Assembly: GCF_000022085.1 (NCBI RefSeq)
Contig: NC_011894.1
Location: forward strand, 336,501 to 400,500
DNA from: Methylobacterium nodulans ORS 2060
Lineage (GTDB): Bacteria > Pseudomonadota > Alphaproteobacteria > Rhizobiales > Beijerinckiaceae
Length of the DNA: 64,000 bases
Direction of reading: 5' to 3'
The position numbers and the translations under genes are program-made. Of this stretch, positions 27,081 through 35,740 are shown piece after piece (the first letter of the stretch is position 1; every line of letters starts with the position of its first letter). The notes below the pieces were generated by a model. It saw only the letters and a program-made list of their open reading frames with translations, made no database searches and was not told the origin of the DNA.

Positions 27081-28073
27081 ATGGTGGTCGGGACTCGCCT
27101 CGAGGCCTGCCTCGCCAGCGAGGGGGCTGGCGGCGATCGTGCGGTGGCGTCCGTGCTGACGGCTCTGGCCCTCGCGGCCGCCGAGACGAGCACCCTCCTC
27201 CGGAATGGCGGCCACGATTCCGGCCCCGGCCCGAACGGCCTCGAAGGCGCGGTGCGGTCGCGGTTCACGGCCGCCCTGCGCGATGCGCCGACGGCGCTCC
27301 TCGCCCTGCGGGAGGCGGAGCACGACGAGGTGCTCGACCCGGCGGCCTCCCTCGCGGTCGCCCTCTCGCCGCTTGACGGGGCCGACAATCTCGCCGGCAA
27401 CCTGCCCGCCGGAACGATCTTCTCCCTGCGCCCGGCCGGCGACGGGGCCCCCTTCCGTCAGCCGGGCCGGTCGCAGGTCGCGGCCGGCTTCGTCACCTAC
27501 GGGCCGCGGACCGACCTCGCGCTGACCTGGGGCCGGGGCGTCCGCATCTTCACCCTCGATCCGGCCTCGGGCGCGTTCCATCTCACCCGCGACGCGGTGA
27601 CGATCCCGCCGACGAGCCCGCTCTACGCCGTCGATGCCGCCAATGCCCGCTTCTGGGAGGCGCCGGTGCGCGCCTTCGTGGACGATTGCCTGCGCGGCTC
27701 CGAGGGGCCGCGGGGACAGGATTTCGCCATGGGCTGGAGCACCTCGCTCGCCGCCGGCGCGCACCACATCCTGGCGCGCGGCGGCGTGCAGCTGATGCCG
27801 GGCGAGACCCGCCGCGGCTGCGCCAACGGCCAGACCCGCCTCGTGCACGAGGCGGCCGCGATCGCGCTCGTCATGGAGGCGGCGGGGGGCGCCGCGACGG
27901 ACGGGCGCGATGGCCCGATCCTCGACCTCAAGGCCCTGGACCTGCACCAGCGCACCCCCTTCGTGTTCGGCTCCGCCGAAGAGGTGGCCTGCGTCGGCAA
28001 GTATCATGACGGCCGCCGCCATACCGGCGCCCGCTCGCCGCTCTTCGGTCAACGGGGCCTTCTGCGCGCCTGA
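27081..28073 (+). CDS. cbbF: Fructose-1,6-bisphosphatase, class I-like (Calvin cycle)
   Basis: A 330-residue protein expected to convert fructose-1,6-bisphosphate to fructose-6-phosphate. The class I pattern is recognisable: PLDGADNLAGNLPAGTIFSL, VAAGFVTYGPRTDLALTWG, VRIFTLDPASGAFHLT, the metal-ligand Glu in RLVHEAAAIAL and the closing AGGAATDG and LHQRTPFVFGSAEEV. One Asp of the usual DPLDG metal site is Ser (ALSPLDG) and the GS-MV-D segment is diverged (AMGWSTSLAAGAHH). ATG 27081 behind GAAGGGA is preferred to 26997. First gene of the cbb group under CbbR; cbbP follows after 92 bases. Confidence 0.82.
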   Translation: MVVGTRLEACLASEGAGGDRAVASVLTALALAAAETSTLLRNGGHDSGPGPNGLEGAVRSRFTAALRDAPTALLALREAEHDEVLDPAASLAVALSPLDGADNLAGNLPAGTIFSLRPAGDGAPFRQPGRSQVAAGFVTYGPRTDLALTWGRGVRIFTLDPASGAFHLTRDAVTIPPTSPLYAVDAANARFWEAPVRAFVDDCLRGSEGPRGQDFAMGWSTSLAAGAHHILARGGVQLMPGETRRGCANGQTRLVHEAAAIALVMEAAGGAATDGRDGPILDLKALDLHQRTPFVFGSAEEVACVGKYHDGRRHTGARSPLFGQRGLLRA

Positions 28074-28165
28074 GACCGGGCTCTCGGCCTTTGGTGCGGT
28101 CGCGCTTTGCGCGCCGAACCGGCATCCATAGGATCGGGAACTAGAGCAACGGGACTGGCCGCGCG

Positions 28166-29026
28166 ATGTCCGCCCTCCACCCGATCATCTCGGTGACGGG
28201 CTCCTCGGGAGCCGGCACCACCTCGGTGCGCAACACCTTCGAGCAGATCTTCCGCCGCGAGAGCGTCACGGCGGTCTACATCGAGGGCGACGCCTTCCAC
28301 TCCATGGACCGCGCCACGATGCGCAAGGCCATGGCCGCGGAGCCGACGCTGAGCCATTTCGGCGAGCGGGCGAACCTGCTGCCCGAACTCGAAGCGGTCT
28401 TCCGCGCTTACGCGGAATCCGGCCGCGGCCGCACCCGCCACTACATCCACGACCGCAACGATGCCGAGCGCTGGGGCGGCGAGCCCGGCACCTTCTCGGA
28501 ATGGGAGGAGTTCGACGCGGAATCCGACCTCCTCTTCTACGAGGGCCTGCACGGCGCGGTGCACAACGAGCGCATCAACATCGCGCAATATGCCGACCTC
28601 AAGATCGGCGTCGTGCCGGTGATCAACCTCGAATGGATCCAGAAGCTGCACCGGGACCGGGCCACGCGCGGCTACTCGACCGAGGCGGTCACCGACGTGA
28701 TCCTGCGCCGGATGCCCGACTACGTGAACGTCATCTGCCCGCAATTCACCAACACGGACATCAACTTCCAGCGCATCCCGACGGTCGACACCTCGAACCC
28801 GTTCATCGCCCGCTGGATCCCGACCGCCGACGAATCCATGGTGGTGATCCGCTTCCGCGACCCGAAGGGCATCGATTTCCCCTACCTGATCTCGATGATC
28901 GCCGGCAGCTTCATGTCGCGCGCCAATTCGGTGGTCATCCCCGGCGGCAAGCTCGACCTCGCGATGCAGCTCATTCTGACGCCGATGATCCTGCAGCTCG
29001 TGGAGCGGCGGCGGCGCCTGCTCTGA
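28166..29026 (+). CDS. cbbP: Phosphoribulokinase
   Basis: A 286-residue proteobacterial-type (class I) phosphoribulokinase, which phosphorylates ribulose-5-phosphate to the RuBisCO substrate. The Walker A loop GSSGAGTTS is at residues 12-20, the catalytic base region in YIEGDAFHSMDR, the HYIHDRNDAERWG segment and LLFYEGLHGAV follow, and the C-terminal NPFIARWIPTADESMVVIRF is typical. Length equals that of characterised bacterial enzymes. Lies directly downstream of cbbF. Marker of Calvin-cycle capacity, although RuBisCO genes are not in the window. Confidence 0.96.
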   Translation: MSALHPIISVTGSSGAGTTSVRNTFEQIFRRESVTAVYIEGDAFHSMDRATMRKAMAAEPTLSHFGERANLLPELEAVFRAYAESGRGRTRHYIHDRNDAERWGGEPGTFSEWEEFDAESDLLFYEGLHGAVHNERINIAQYADLKIGVVPVINLEWIQKLHRDRATRGYSTEAVTDVILRRMPDYVNVICPQFTNTDINFQRIPTVDTSNPFIARWIPTADESMVVIRFRDPKGIDFPYLISMIAGSFMSRANSVVIPGGKLDLAMQLILTPMILQLVERRRRLL

Positions 29027-29083
29027 GATGGCGCTTCACTGACGCAGCCGGACGGGACCGATGACGATGAAGCCGAGACTCGC

Positions 29084-29896
29084 ATGACCATGCCGGGGCC
29101 GATGCACCGGGCCGAGCAGTTCCGATCGGCCGTTACGGGGATCGAGGCGGTTGCGCTGGCCTCCAGGCGTCACTTCCCCCGCCATGCGCATGATCACTTC
29201 GGAATCGGCGTAATGCGATTCGGCGCGCACCGGTCCTGGAGCGGCATCGGGCCCGTGGAGGCGGGTGCCGGGGACGTGATCACGGTCAATCCCGGGGAGA
29301 TGCACGACGGCCACCCGGTGGATGATCGGGGACGGGGCTGGACGATGCTCTATCTCGACCCCGGTCTCATGGCCCGAGAGATGCGGGACGAGACACCCGG
29401 CCCCTTCGAGATCACCCGGCCGGCCGTTTCCGATCCGGGGCTGGCCGATAGCCTCACGCGCCTGTTCGCCGGGATGATCGCACCGAAGCCGGACCTTCTC
29501 GCCCTCGAAGAGCGATTGCTGCGGACGCTGATGCTCCTTCTGCGCCGGTACGCGAACCGGTTCCCGCCGGTTCGCGAAGCATCGCCTCCGGTCGCCCGCG
29601 CGCTCCGGCGCCTGAACGAGGCTCCCGAGATCCCGGTCACGCTCGGCGAGCTGGCCGCCCTGTCGGGGGTGAGCCGGTTCCAGCTCCTGCGCGGCTTCTC
29701 CCGCGAGGTCGGCACGACGCCGCATTCCTACCTCATCCAGCGGCGGGTCCGCCTCGCTCGGCAGCTTCTGGCTGCGGGACAGCGCCCCGCCGAGGCGGCG
29801 ATCGCGGCCGGCTTCGCCGATCAGAGTCACATGACCCGCGCCTTCGTTCGCCAGTTCGGCGTCACCCCCGCCCGGTATCGGTCCGCCGTGGCCTGA
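29084..29896 (+). CDS. AraC-family transcriptional regulator
   Basis: A 270-residue regulator with an N-terminal cupin-type AraC_binding domain (RHFPRHAHDHFGIGVM, then AGDVITVNPGEMHDG) and a C-terminal double helix-turn-helix: LGELAALSGVSRFQLLRGFSR and AAIAAGFADQSHMTRAFVRQFGVTPARYR. Sensing small molecules through the cupin domain is typical. It lies between cbbP and a methyltransferase and separates cbbY from cbbFP; it is unlikely to be part of the original Calvin operon. Target genes unknown; the following methyltransferase is a candidate. Confidence 0.9.
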   Translation: MTMPGPMHRAEQFRSAVTGIEAVALASRRHFPRHAHDHFGIGVMRFGAHRSWSGIGPVEAGAGDVITVNPGEMHDGHPVDDRGRGWTMLYLDPGLMAREMRDETPGPFEITRPAVSDPGLADSLTRLFAGMIAPKPDLLALEERLLRTLMLLLRRYANRFPPVREASPPVARALRRLNEAPEIPVTLGELAALSGVSRFQLLRGFSREVGTTPHSYLIQRRVRLARQLLAAGQRPAEAAIAAGFADQSHMTRAFVRQFGVTPARYRSAVA

Positions 29897-29975
29897 GCGC
29901 TCCAGGCAATCCCGTTCAAGACGCGAGATCCGCCCCGACCGGATGATCGGCCCGTTCAGGAAAGGCCGGGGTCAC

Positions 29976-30782
29976 ATGGATCAGCACTATGTTCACGGGT
30001 ACGACGGCGTGGAGAGCCTGCGCCTGCACGATCAGGCGAGCACGCTGGAGGACCTGCTTCACGGCGACACCGCCTACCCGGGCGGCAGCACGATCCTCGA
30101 AGCGGGCTGCGGCGTGGGCGCCCAGACTGTTGCGTTGGCTCGGAGAAACCCGGGCGTGAAGATCACCTGCGTCGATGTCTCGGCGCGATCTCTCATGACG
30201 GCGGAAGCGCATGTGGCAGCGGCGGGCCTTCCTCGTCCGGATTTCCGCCAGGCCGACCTTCACGCGCTGCCTTTCAGTGAGGCGTCCTTCGATCACGTCT
30301 TCGTCTGCTTCGTCCTCGAGCATCTCGCTCGGCCGGCCAGGGCGCTGGCCGAGTTGCGGCGCGTGGTGAAGCCGAATGGCACCATCACGGTCATCGAGGG
30401 TGACCACGGCTCCACATTCTTCCATCCCGATGACAGCGACGCCCGAGCGGTCATCCGATGCCAAGTGGATCTCCAGCGGGCGGCGGGCGGGGATGCGCTG
30501 ATCGGCCGGCGTCTCTTTCCGTTGCTGGCGCAATCCGGCTTCGATGCCGTCCGCGTCTCGCCACGCCTCGTCTACGTGGATGCAAGTCGCCCAAACCTCG
30601 CCGAAGGCTTCGTCCGGAAGACGTTCACGGCCATGATCGCGGGTATCCGCAGCCCCGCAACCGCTGCGAACCTGATCGACGGCGCCACATTCGACTCCGG
30701 GATCAGAGCGCTCCTCCGGACATCCGAAGCCGACGGCGTTTTCTGCTACACCTTCTTCAAGGCCGTTGGCCGGAAAGCGTGA
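29976..30782 (+). CDS. Class I SAM-dependent methyltransferase
   Basis: A 268-residue methyltransferase beginning MDQHYVHGY. Motif I STILEAGCGVGAQTVALARR is near residue 40, the acidic strand-2 end in ITCVDVSARSL, motif post-I FRQADLHALPF, motif IV FDHVFVCFVLEHLA and LRRVVKPNGTITVIEGDH. This matches the UbiE/Methyltransf_11-like group; substrate unknown. ATG 29976 is chosen over 29943 because family members start close to the YVHGY segment. By eye its GC content is lower than the flanking cbb genes, hinting at acquisition together with the AraC gene. Confidence 0.85.
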   Translation: MDQHYVHGYDGVESLRLHDQASTLEDLLHGDTAYPGGSTILEAGCGVGAQTVALARRNPGVKITCVDVSARSLMTAEAHVAAAGLPRPDFRQADLHALPFSEASFDHVFVCFVLEHLARPARALAELRRVVKPNGTITVIEGDHGSTFFHPDDSDARAVIRCQVDLQRAAGGDALIGRRLFPLLAQSGFDAVRVSPRLVYVDASRPNLAEGFVRKTFTAMIAGIRSPATAANLIDGATFDSGIRALLRTSEADGVFCYTFFKAVGRKA

Positions 30783-30876
30783 CCAGCGCAGGCCCACCCA
30801 GCCGGGCAGATGCGGGACCGGCTCCCCGCCCGCGCCGAGCCGCGCTATAGACCAAGGTCCGAAGGATGAAAGCGCG

Positions 30877-31653
30877 GTGCTCAAGGCTCTGATCTTCGAC
30901 GTGGACGGCACGCTGGCCGAGACCGAGCCGGTACACCGGGAATCGTTCAACCGCGCCTTCGCGCGGTTCGGCCTGCCCTTCTCCTGGGACGAGGCGCTCT
31001 ATGCGGATCTCCTCCAGGTGACGGGCGGCAAGGAGCGGCTGCTGCACTACCTCGCCCATTACCGCCCGCCGGGTGTCGAGGGCATCTTTCCGCTCCTCCC
31101 GGAGATCTACGCCGCCAAGACCCGGGCCTATGTGGAACTGGTGGCGGCCGGGCGGCTCGTGCCGCGTCCCGGCATCCTGCGGCTCGTCGCCGAGGCGAAG
31201 GCGGCGGGACTCCGGCTCGCCATCGCGACGACGAGCCATGCCGACAATGTCGCGGCCCTCATCGCCGCCCTGTTCCGGACGGGACGCGGGCCGTTCGACC
31301 TGGTGGCGGCGGGCGACGCGGTGACGGCCAAGAAGCCATCCCCGGCGGTCTACGACTTCGCCCTCGCCCGGCTCGGCGTCGCGGCGACGGAGGCGGTCGC
31401 GTTCGAGGATTCGACCAACGGCGTGCGCGCCGCGCGGGCGGCGGGGCTGCCCGTCGTCGCGACGCCGAGCCAGGCGCTGCCAGTAGACGATCTCGGCGAG
31501 GCGCCGGCCATCGTGTCCGATCTCGGCGAGCCGGGTCTCCCGCACCGGCTGCTGGCCGGCGATCCCTGGCCCGCAGGCATGGTCTCGGTCGACGCCCTGC
31601 ACGGGTGGCATGCCCGCCAGGCCGCCGCTTGTCCTGTCGAAGGGATGGCGTAA
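30877..31653 (+). CDS. cbbY: HAD-family phosphatase, CbbY-like
   Basis: A 258-residue haloacid-dehalogenase hydrolase. The nucleophile motif ALIFDVDGTLAETEPVHRES is at the N-terminus, followed by the CbbY-typical YADLLQVTGGKERLLHYLAH, motif II IATTSHADN, motif III Lys in VTAKKPSPAVYD and motif IV AFEDSTNGVRAARAAG. CbbY enzymes remove xylulose-1,5-bisphosphate, a misfire product that inhibits RuBisCO. GTG 30877 is used as start because it lies directly before the conserved strand; the 37 upstream in-frame residues are poorly protein-like. Same strand as cbbF/cbbP but split from them by two other genes. Confidence 0.88.
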   Translation: MLKALIFDVDGTLAETEPVHRESFNRAFARFGLPFSWDEALYADLLQVTGGKERLLHYLAHYRPPGVEGIFPLLPEIYAAKTRAYVELVAAGRLVPRPGILRLVAEAKAAGLRLAIATTSHADNVAALIAALFRTGRGPFDLVAAGDAVTAKKPSPAVYDFALARLGVAATEAVAFEDSTNGVRAARAAGLPVVATPSQALPVDDLGEAPAIVSDLGEPGLPHRLLAGDPWPAGMVSVDALHGWHARQAAACPVEGMA

Positions 31654-31739
31654 GACTCAAAGGCAAGTCTCCCGCCGCGGCGGGGCGGCGGGACATGTGT
31701 GGATTCCTCTCGATGTCGGGTGAGTGGTCGAACCGGGAC

Positions 31740-32891
31740 ATGGCGGAATCCGGGCGCGCGGAACTGCCCTATCGGCTCCGGCAGCAAGGTTTCCTCGGAT
31801 CCCTCACCCGGATGCTCCTCCAGAGCCGCGACCTCGGCGCGTTCCTGCAGCGGGCCTGCGACGCCGCCGCCGAAGGTCTGGGCGCCCCCTGCGCGCATGT
31901 TCTCGAATACCGCCCGCACGATCACGACTTTCTGATCCGGGCCGCGACCGGCTGGCCGGAGGGCACCATCGGGGCGACCTGCCCGGCCGCCGACGAGGCC
32001 GCGCCGGCCGCCTACGCCTTCCGCACCGGCGCGGGCGTCCTGGCGAACGGGTTGCCCGACACCGCGGGCTTCCGCCTGCCCGACCCTTTCGGGGGAGCGG
32101 GCATCCGCCACGCGGTCAACGTGCCGATCGTGCTCGGGGAGGACGGCCGGCGGGCCTACGGCGTGCTGGAGGTCTGCGGCCGGGAGGATCCGGGCTTCGA
32201 CCGCGCCGATCAGGACTTCCTCGCGGGCCTCGCGGGGCTGATCGGCCTCGCGGTGGAGCGCTCCCACGCGGATCAGCGCCTGCGCGATGCGCTCGACCAT
32301 CAGGCGCTGCTCGCGCGCGAGATGAGTCACCGGGTCAAGAACAGCCTCGGCGTGGTCGCGGGCCTGCTGCGTCTCCAGGCGCGCGATACCCATTCGGAGG
32401 AGGTGCGCTACGCCCTGGAGGATGCGGGCGCCCGCATCGCCACGGTGGCGCAGGTGCACGACCATCTCTGGCGGGGGCTGCATGTCGGCACCGTGGAGGT
32501 CTCGGGCTTCGTCCGCGAGTTGGTGAGCAAGCTGCAGGAGGCCGCGCCGGGCCATCCGCTCCGATGCGAGGCCGACCCGCGGGTGATCGCCGCCGATCAG
32601 GCGATTCCGATCGGCCTCATGGTCAACGAACTCGTCACCAACGCCGTCAAATACGCCTATCCGGGCGGCACCGGCCCGGTCGAGGTCACCGTGGCGGTGC
32701 AGGGCAATCGGCTGCGTGTCGACGTGTCGGATCACGGCGTCGGCCTGCCTCCCGGCTTCGACGTGCATTCCCGCCAGCGCAGCCTCGGGCTCAAGATCAT
32801 CAACAACCTCACCCGCCAGCTCGACGGCCGGCTGTCGGCCGAGCCGAACAATCCGGGCGCGCGATTCGTGCTGGAGATGCCGCTCGGCTGA
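31740..32891 (+). CDS. GAF-domain sensor histidine kinase (HisKA_2/HWE type)
   Basis: About 383 residues, cytoplasmic. A GAF domain covers residues 25-165 (DLGAFLQRACDAAAEGLGAP, VLEYRPHDHDFLIRAATGW), then the HisKA_2 phospho-acceptor box REMSHRVKNSLGVVAGLL near 193 with His as site, and HATPase_c with N-box MVNELVTNAVKYAYP near 295 and G-box DVSDHGVGLPPG near 327. Such kinases in alphaproteobacteria often feed general-stress or light signalling. ATG 31740 gives the usual short lead-in to ELPYRLRQQGFL; ATG 31713 and 31695 are alternatives. No partner response regulator nearby (orphan). Confidence 0.87.
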   Translation: MAESGRAELPYRLRQQGFLGSLTRMLLQSRDLGAFLQRACDAAAEGLGAPCAHVLEYRPHDHDFLIRAATGWPEGTIGATCPAADEAAPAAYAFRTGAGVLANGLPDTAGFRLPDPFGGAGIRHAVNVPIVLGEDGRRAYGVLEVCGREDPGFDRADQDFLAGLAGLIGLAVERSHADQRLRDALDHQALLAREMSHRVKNSLGVVAGLLRLQARDTHSEEVRYALEDAGARIATVAQVHDHLWRGLHVGTVEVSGFVRELVSKLQEAAPGHPLRCEADPRVIAADQAIPIGLMVNELVTNAVKYAYPGGTGPVEVTVAVQGNRLRVDVSDHGVGLPPGFDVHSRQRSLGLKIINNLTRQLDGRLSAEPNNPGARFVLEMPLG

Positions 32892-33073
32892 TCGGGCTGC
32901 AGCATGCCGGTCCCGGAGGACCTTGGTGGCAACCGCCACGCCCCTGGGCTGAGCTGATGCGTCGCTCCCGCCCGCTGCCTCTCACGCAGGCAGGCTGCCT
33001 GCCAATATGTCTATACAAGTGAGGGGGCCGCGGCTACGAAAGAGCACGTGACGAAACGGCAGCGGGGGACGGG

Positions 33074-34015
33074 ATGAGAGCGGCTGCGATCGGGATGGGC
33101 CTTGCCGCGCTGCTGGCGGCTCCGGCTTTCGCGCAAGGGACCAAGGTCACGATCGGGATGAGCGGCTGGACGGGCTTCGCTCCGCTCACCCTCGCCAAGG
33201 AGGCCGGGATCTTCCAGAAGAACGGCCTCGACGTCACCATCAAGAAGATTCCCCAGGCGAGCCGCCATCTCGCCATCCGCTCGGGCGACGTGCAATGCGC
33301 CGCGACGACCGTCGAGACCTGGGTGGTCTGGAACGCCAACGGCGTGCCGGCGAAGCAGATCTTCCAGCTCGACAAGTCCTACGGCGCCGACGGGCTGGTC
33401 GTGCGCAACGACATCGCGGCGATCAAGGACCTCAAGGGCAAGACGGTCGCGGCCTCGGTTCCGGGCACCGCGCCCTACTTCACCCTCGCCTGGATGCTGA
33501 AGCAGAACGGCCTGTCCCTGAAGGATGTGAAGGTGGTCAACCTGGAGCCGGGCCCCGCCGCCCAGGCCTTCATCGCCGGCCAGAACGACGCGGCGGTGAC
33601 CTACGAGCCCTATCTCTCCTCCGTTCGCGCCGCGCCGCAGGCCGGCAAGATCATCGCCACGACCCTCGACTACCCGATGATCATGGATACGTTCGGCTGC
33701 ACGCCGGATTTCCTGAACCAGAACCCGAAGGCCGCCAAGGCGCTCGCCGACAGCTACTTCGAGGCCCTCGACCTCATCGCCAAGGATCAGGCCAAGTCCT
33801 TCGAGATCATGGGCGCCGACGTGAAGCAGACCGGAGAGGCCTTCGCCGCCTCGGCGAAATTCCTGCGCTGGCAGGACCGGGCCGCCAACAAGGCCTTCTT
33901 CTCCGGTGGGCTGCAGAAGTTCTCAGCCGAAGCGGCCGACCTGCTGCTCGAGATCGGCATCATCAAGCAGAAGCCGGACATCGACAGCCTCGCGGACGCC
34001 CGCTTCATCCAGTGA
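33074..34015 (+). CDS. NitT/TauT-type ABC substrate-binding protein
   Basis: A 313-residue periplasmic binding protein with a Sec signal peptide (GLAALLAAPAFA, cleavage near residue 20). The mature start KVTIGMSGWTGFAPLTLAKE, AIRSGDVQCAATTVET and the DLKGKTVAASVPGTAPYF stretch follow the NMT1/SsuA-like fold. Solutes of this family include nitrate, sulfonates, taurine, hydroxymethylpyrimidine and urea-type compounds; the sequence does not decide. Forms one operon with the permease and ATPase that follow. Confidence 0.88.
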   Translation: MRAAAIGMGLAALLAAPAFAQGTKVTIGMSGWTGFAPLTLAKEAGIFQKNGLDVTIKKIPQASRHLAIRSGDVQCAATTVETWVVWNANGVPAKQIFQLDKSYGADGLVVRNDIAAIKDLKGKTVAASVPGTAPYFTLAWMLKQNGLSLKDVKVVNLEPGPAAQAFIAGQNDAAVTYEPYLSSVRAAPQAGKIIATTLDYPMIMDTFGCTPDFLNQNPKAAKALADSYFEALDLIAKDQAKSFEIMGADVKQTGEAFAASAKFLRWQDRAANKAFFSGGLQKFSAEAADLLLEIGIIKQKPDIDSLADARFIQ

Positions 34016-34020
34016 GCGGG

Positions 34021-34794
34021 ATGCGTCCGCTCCAGCCGGTCGGCCGCGTCCCGCGCGCTGTCCTCGGCGTCGGCTTCTTCGTCCTGTTCGTGCTGGCCTG
34101 GGCTGTCGCCACCCTCGGCGGCTTCGTGCCGGTGACGTTCCTCGCCGACCCGCTGACCATGCTGCAGGACGGCTGGCTCCTGCTGACGCGGTTCGGCTTC
34201 CTGTCGGATATCGGCGTCACCGTCTGGCGGGTGGTCGGCGGCTTCCTGCTCGCGGCTGTCGTTGCGGTGCCCCTCGGCATCCTGATGGGCGCCTACAAGC
34301 CGGTCGAAGCCTTCTTCGAGCCCTTCGTGTCCTTCGCCCGCTACCTGCCGGCCTCCGCCTTCGTGCCGCTGCTGATCCTCTGGGCCGGGATCGGCGAGAT
34401 GCAGAAGCTCCTCGTCATCTTCATCGGCTCGGTGTTCCAGATCGTCCTGATGGTGGCGGTCTCGGTGGGGCAGGTGCGGCGCGACCTCGTGGAGGCGGCC
34501 TACACGCTCGGCGCCAGCGACACCGGCATCATCCGCCGGGTCCTGATCCCGGCCACCGCCCCCGACATCGCCGAAATCTTGCGCCTCGTGCTCGGCTGGG
34601 CCTGGACCTACGTCATCGTCGCCGAGCTGATCGGCTCCTCCTCGGGCATCGGACACATGATCATCGAGAGCCAGGCGCTGCTGGCGACGGGCCAGATCAT
34701 CTTCGGCATCATCGTCATCGGCCTGATCGGCCTCGCCTCGGACTTCCTGTTCAAGGCGGTCAACCGGCAGGTCTTCCGGTGGAAGCTCGCGTGA
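34021..34794 (+). CDS. NitT/TauT-type ABC permease
   Basis: A 257-residue permease with about six membrane segments. The coupling (EAA) loop reads YTLGASDTGIIRRVLIPATAPDI, and WAWTYVIVAELIGSSSGIGHMI is the hallmark C-terminal segment of SsuC/TauC/NrtB permeases. ATG 34021 is used; an in-frame GTG at 34012 overlapping the upstream stop codon is also possible. Acts in the inner membrane with the binding protein upstream and the ATPase that starts 11 bases downstream. Confidence 0.92.
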   Translation: MRPLQPVGRVPRAVLGVGFFVLFVLAWAVATLGGFVPVTFLADPLTMLQDGWLLLTRFGFLSDIGVTVWRVVGGFLLAAVVAVPLGILMGAYKPVEAFFEPFVSFARYLPASAFVPLLILWAGIGEMQKLLVIFIGSVFQIVLMVAVSVGQVRRDLVEAAYTLGASDTGIIRRVLIPATAPDIAEILRLVLGWAWTYVIVAELIGSSSGIGHMIIESQALLATGQIIFGIIVIGLIGLASDFLFKAVNRQVFRWKLA

Positions 34795-34805
34795 GGGAGG
34801 CCCGC

Positions 34806-35600
34806 ATGAGCGCGCCCGCCGCCGTCGCGATCGAGGGCGTGTCGCGGGTCTTTCCCGGGATGGGCGGGCGGGCCCCCTTACGCGCCCTCGACCCCACCGA
34901 CCTCACGGTCGCGGCCAACGACTTCATCACCATCCTGGGCCCTTCGGGTTGCGGGAAATCGACCCTCCTGCGCATCGTCGCCGGGCTCGATCTCCCGAGT
35001 TCGGGCCGCGTCCTCGTCGGCGGGCGGGAGGTGCGCCGGGCGGGGCCGGACCGGGGCATGGTGTTCCAGTCCTACACCCTGTTTCCCTGGCTCACCGTCG
35101 CGGAGAACATCGCCTTCGGCCTGCGCGAGCGCGGCGTGCCGATGAGCGAGCGCCGCGAGATCGTCGCGGCCTATATCGACAAGGTGGGCCTGCGCGGCTT
35201 CGAGGGCCACTACCCCAAGCAGCTCTCCGGCGGCATGCAGCAGCGCACCGCGATCGCCCGCGCGCTCGCCAACGATCCGGCGATCCTCCTGCTCGACGAG
35301 CCCTTCGGCGCCCTCGACAACCAGACCCGCGGCCTGATGCAGGAGCTGCTCCTCGGGATCTGGGAGCGCGAGCGCAAGACGGTGATCTTCGTCACCCATG
35401 ACATCGAGGAGGCGGTGTTCATGGCCTCGCGGGTGGTGGTGATGACCGCCCGTCCCGGCCGCATCAAGGCCGACGTCCCGGTCGACCTCGCGCATCCGCG
35501 CCACTACACCGTGAAGACGAGCCCCGCCTTCTCGGACCTCAAGGCCCGGCTGACGGAGGAGATCCGCAGCGAGGCCGTGCTGGCCGCGCTGGAGCACTGA
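34806..35600 (+). CDS. NitT/TauT-type ABC ATP-binding protein
   Basis: A 264-residue ATPase. Walker A GPSGCGKST near residue 45, Q-loop GMVFQSYTLFPWLTV, signature LSGGMQQRTAIARAL, Walker B ILLLDEPFGALD and H-loop FVTHDIEEAVFMA are all present and typical of the SsuB/TauB group. RBS GAGGGAGG (34793-34800). It energises the permease encoded upstream. A complex set of hairpins begins at its stop codon (35600-35723). Confidence 0.95.
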   Translation: MSAPAAVAIEGVSRVFPGMGGRAPLRALDPTDLTVAANDFITILGPSGCGKSTLLRIVAGLDLPSSGRVLVGGREVRRAGPDRGMVFQSYTLFPWLTVAENIAFGLRERGVPMSERREIVAAYIDKVGLRGFEGHYPKQLSGGMQQRTAIARALANDPAILLLDEPFGALDNQTRGLMQELLLGIWERERKTVIFVTHDIEEAVFMASRVVVMTARPGRIKADVPVDLAHPRHYTVKTSPAFSDLKARLTEEIRSEAVLAALEH

Positions 35601-35723
35601 TACCAACGATCATTTCCAATGACCGTTGGTTCCGCTCTCGAAGTGTCGCCAAGCCTTTGGCTTGGTGTCGACACTTCGAGATGGTCAACAGCCCGATGCG
35701 TCAGCATCTTGGGCCGTTGGTAT
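35600..35723. repeat. Multi-hairpin intergenic element
   Basis: Three nested symmetries are visible. Arms 35602-35614 and 35618-35630 pair 12 of 13 around TCC. Arms 35639-35655 and 35659-35678 pair perfectly apart from a 3-base bulge, with loop TTT. The outer ATACCAACG (35600-35608) can instead pair with CGTTGGTAT (35715-35723), competing with the first hairpin. A related short form (ATACCAACGG/GTCGGTAT) is at 58264-58280. It separates the ABC operon from the flavoprotein gene. Confidence 0.7.
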
Positions 35724-35740
35724 GATTCTGGGAGGTCGGC

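Noticed and set aside
32892..33073. Riboswitch upstream of the NitT/TauT-type importer
   Set aside because: Short hairpins (GTGGC/GCCAC and GGCAGG/CCTGCC) exist, but no conserved riboswitch core such as the TPP or cobalamin motif could be matched.
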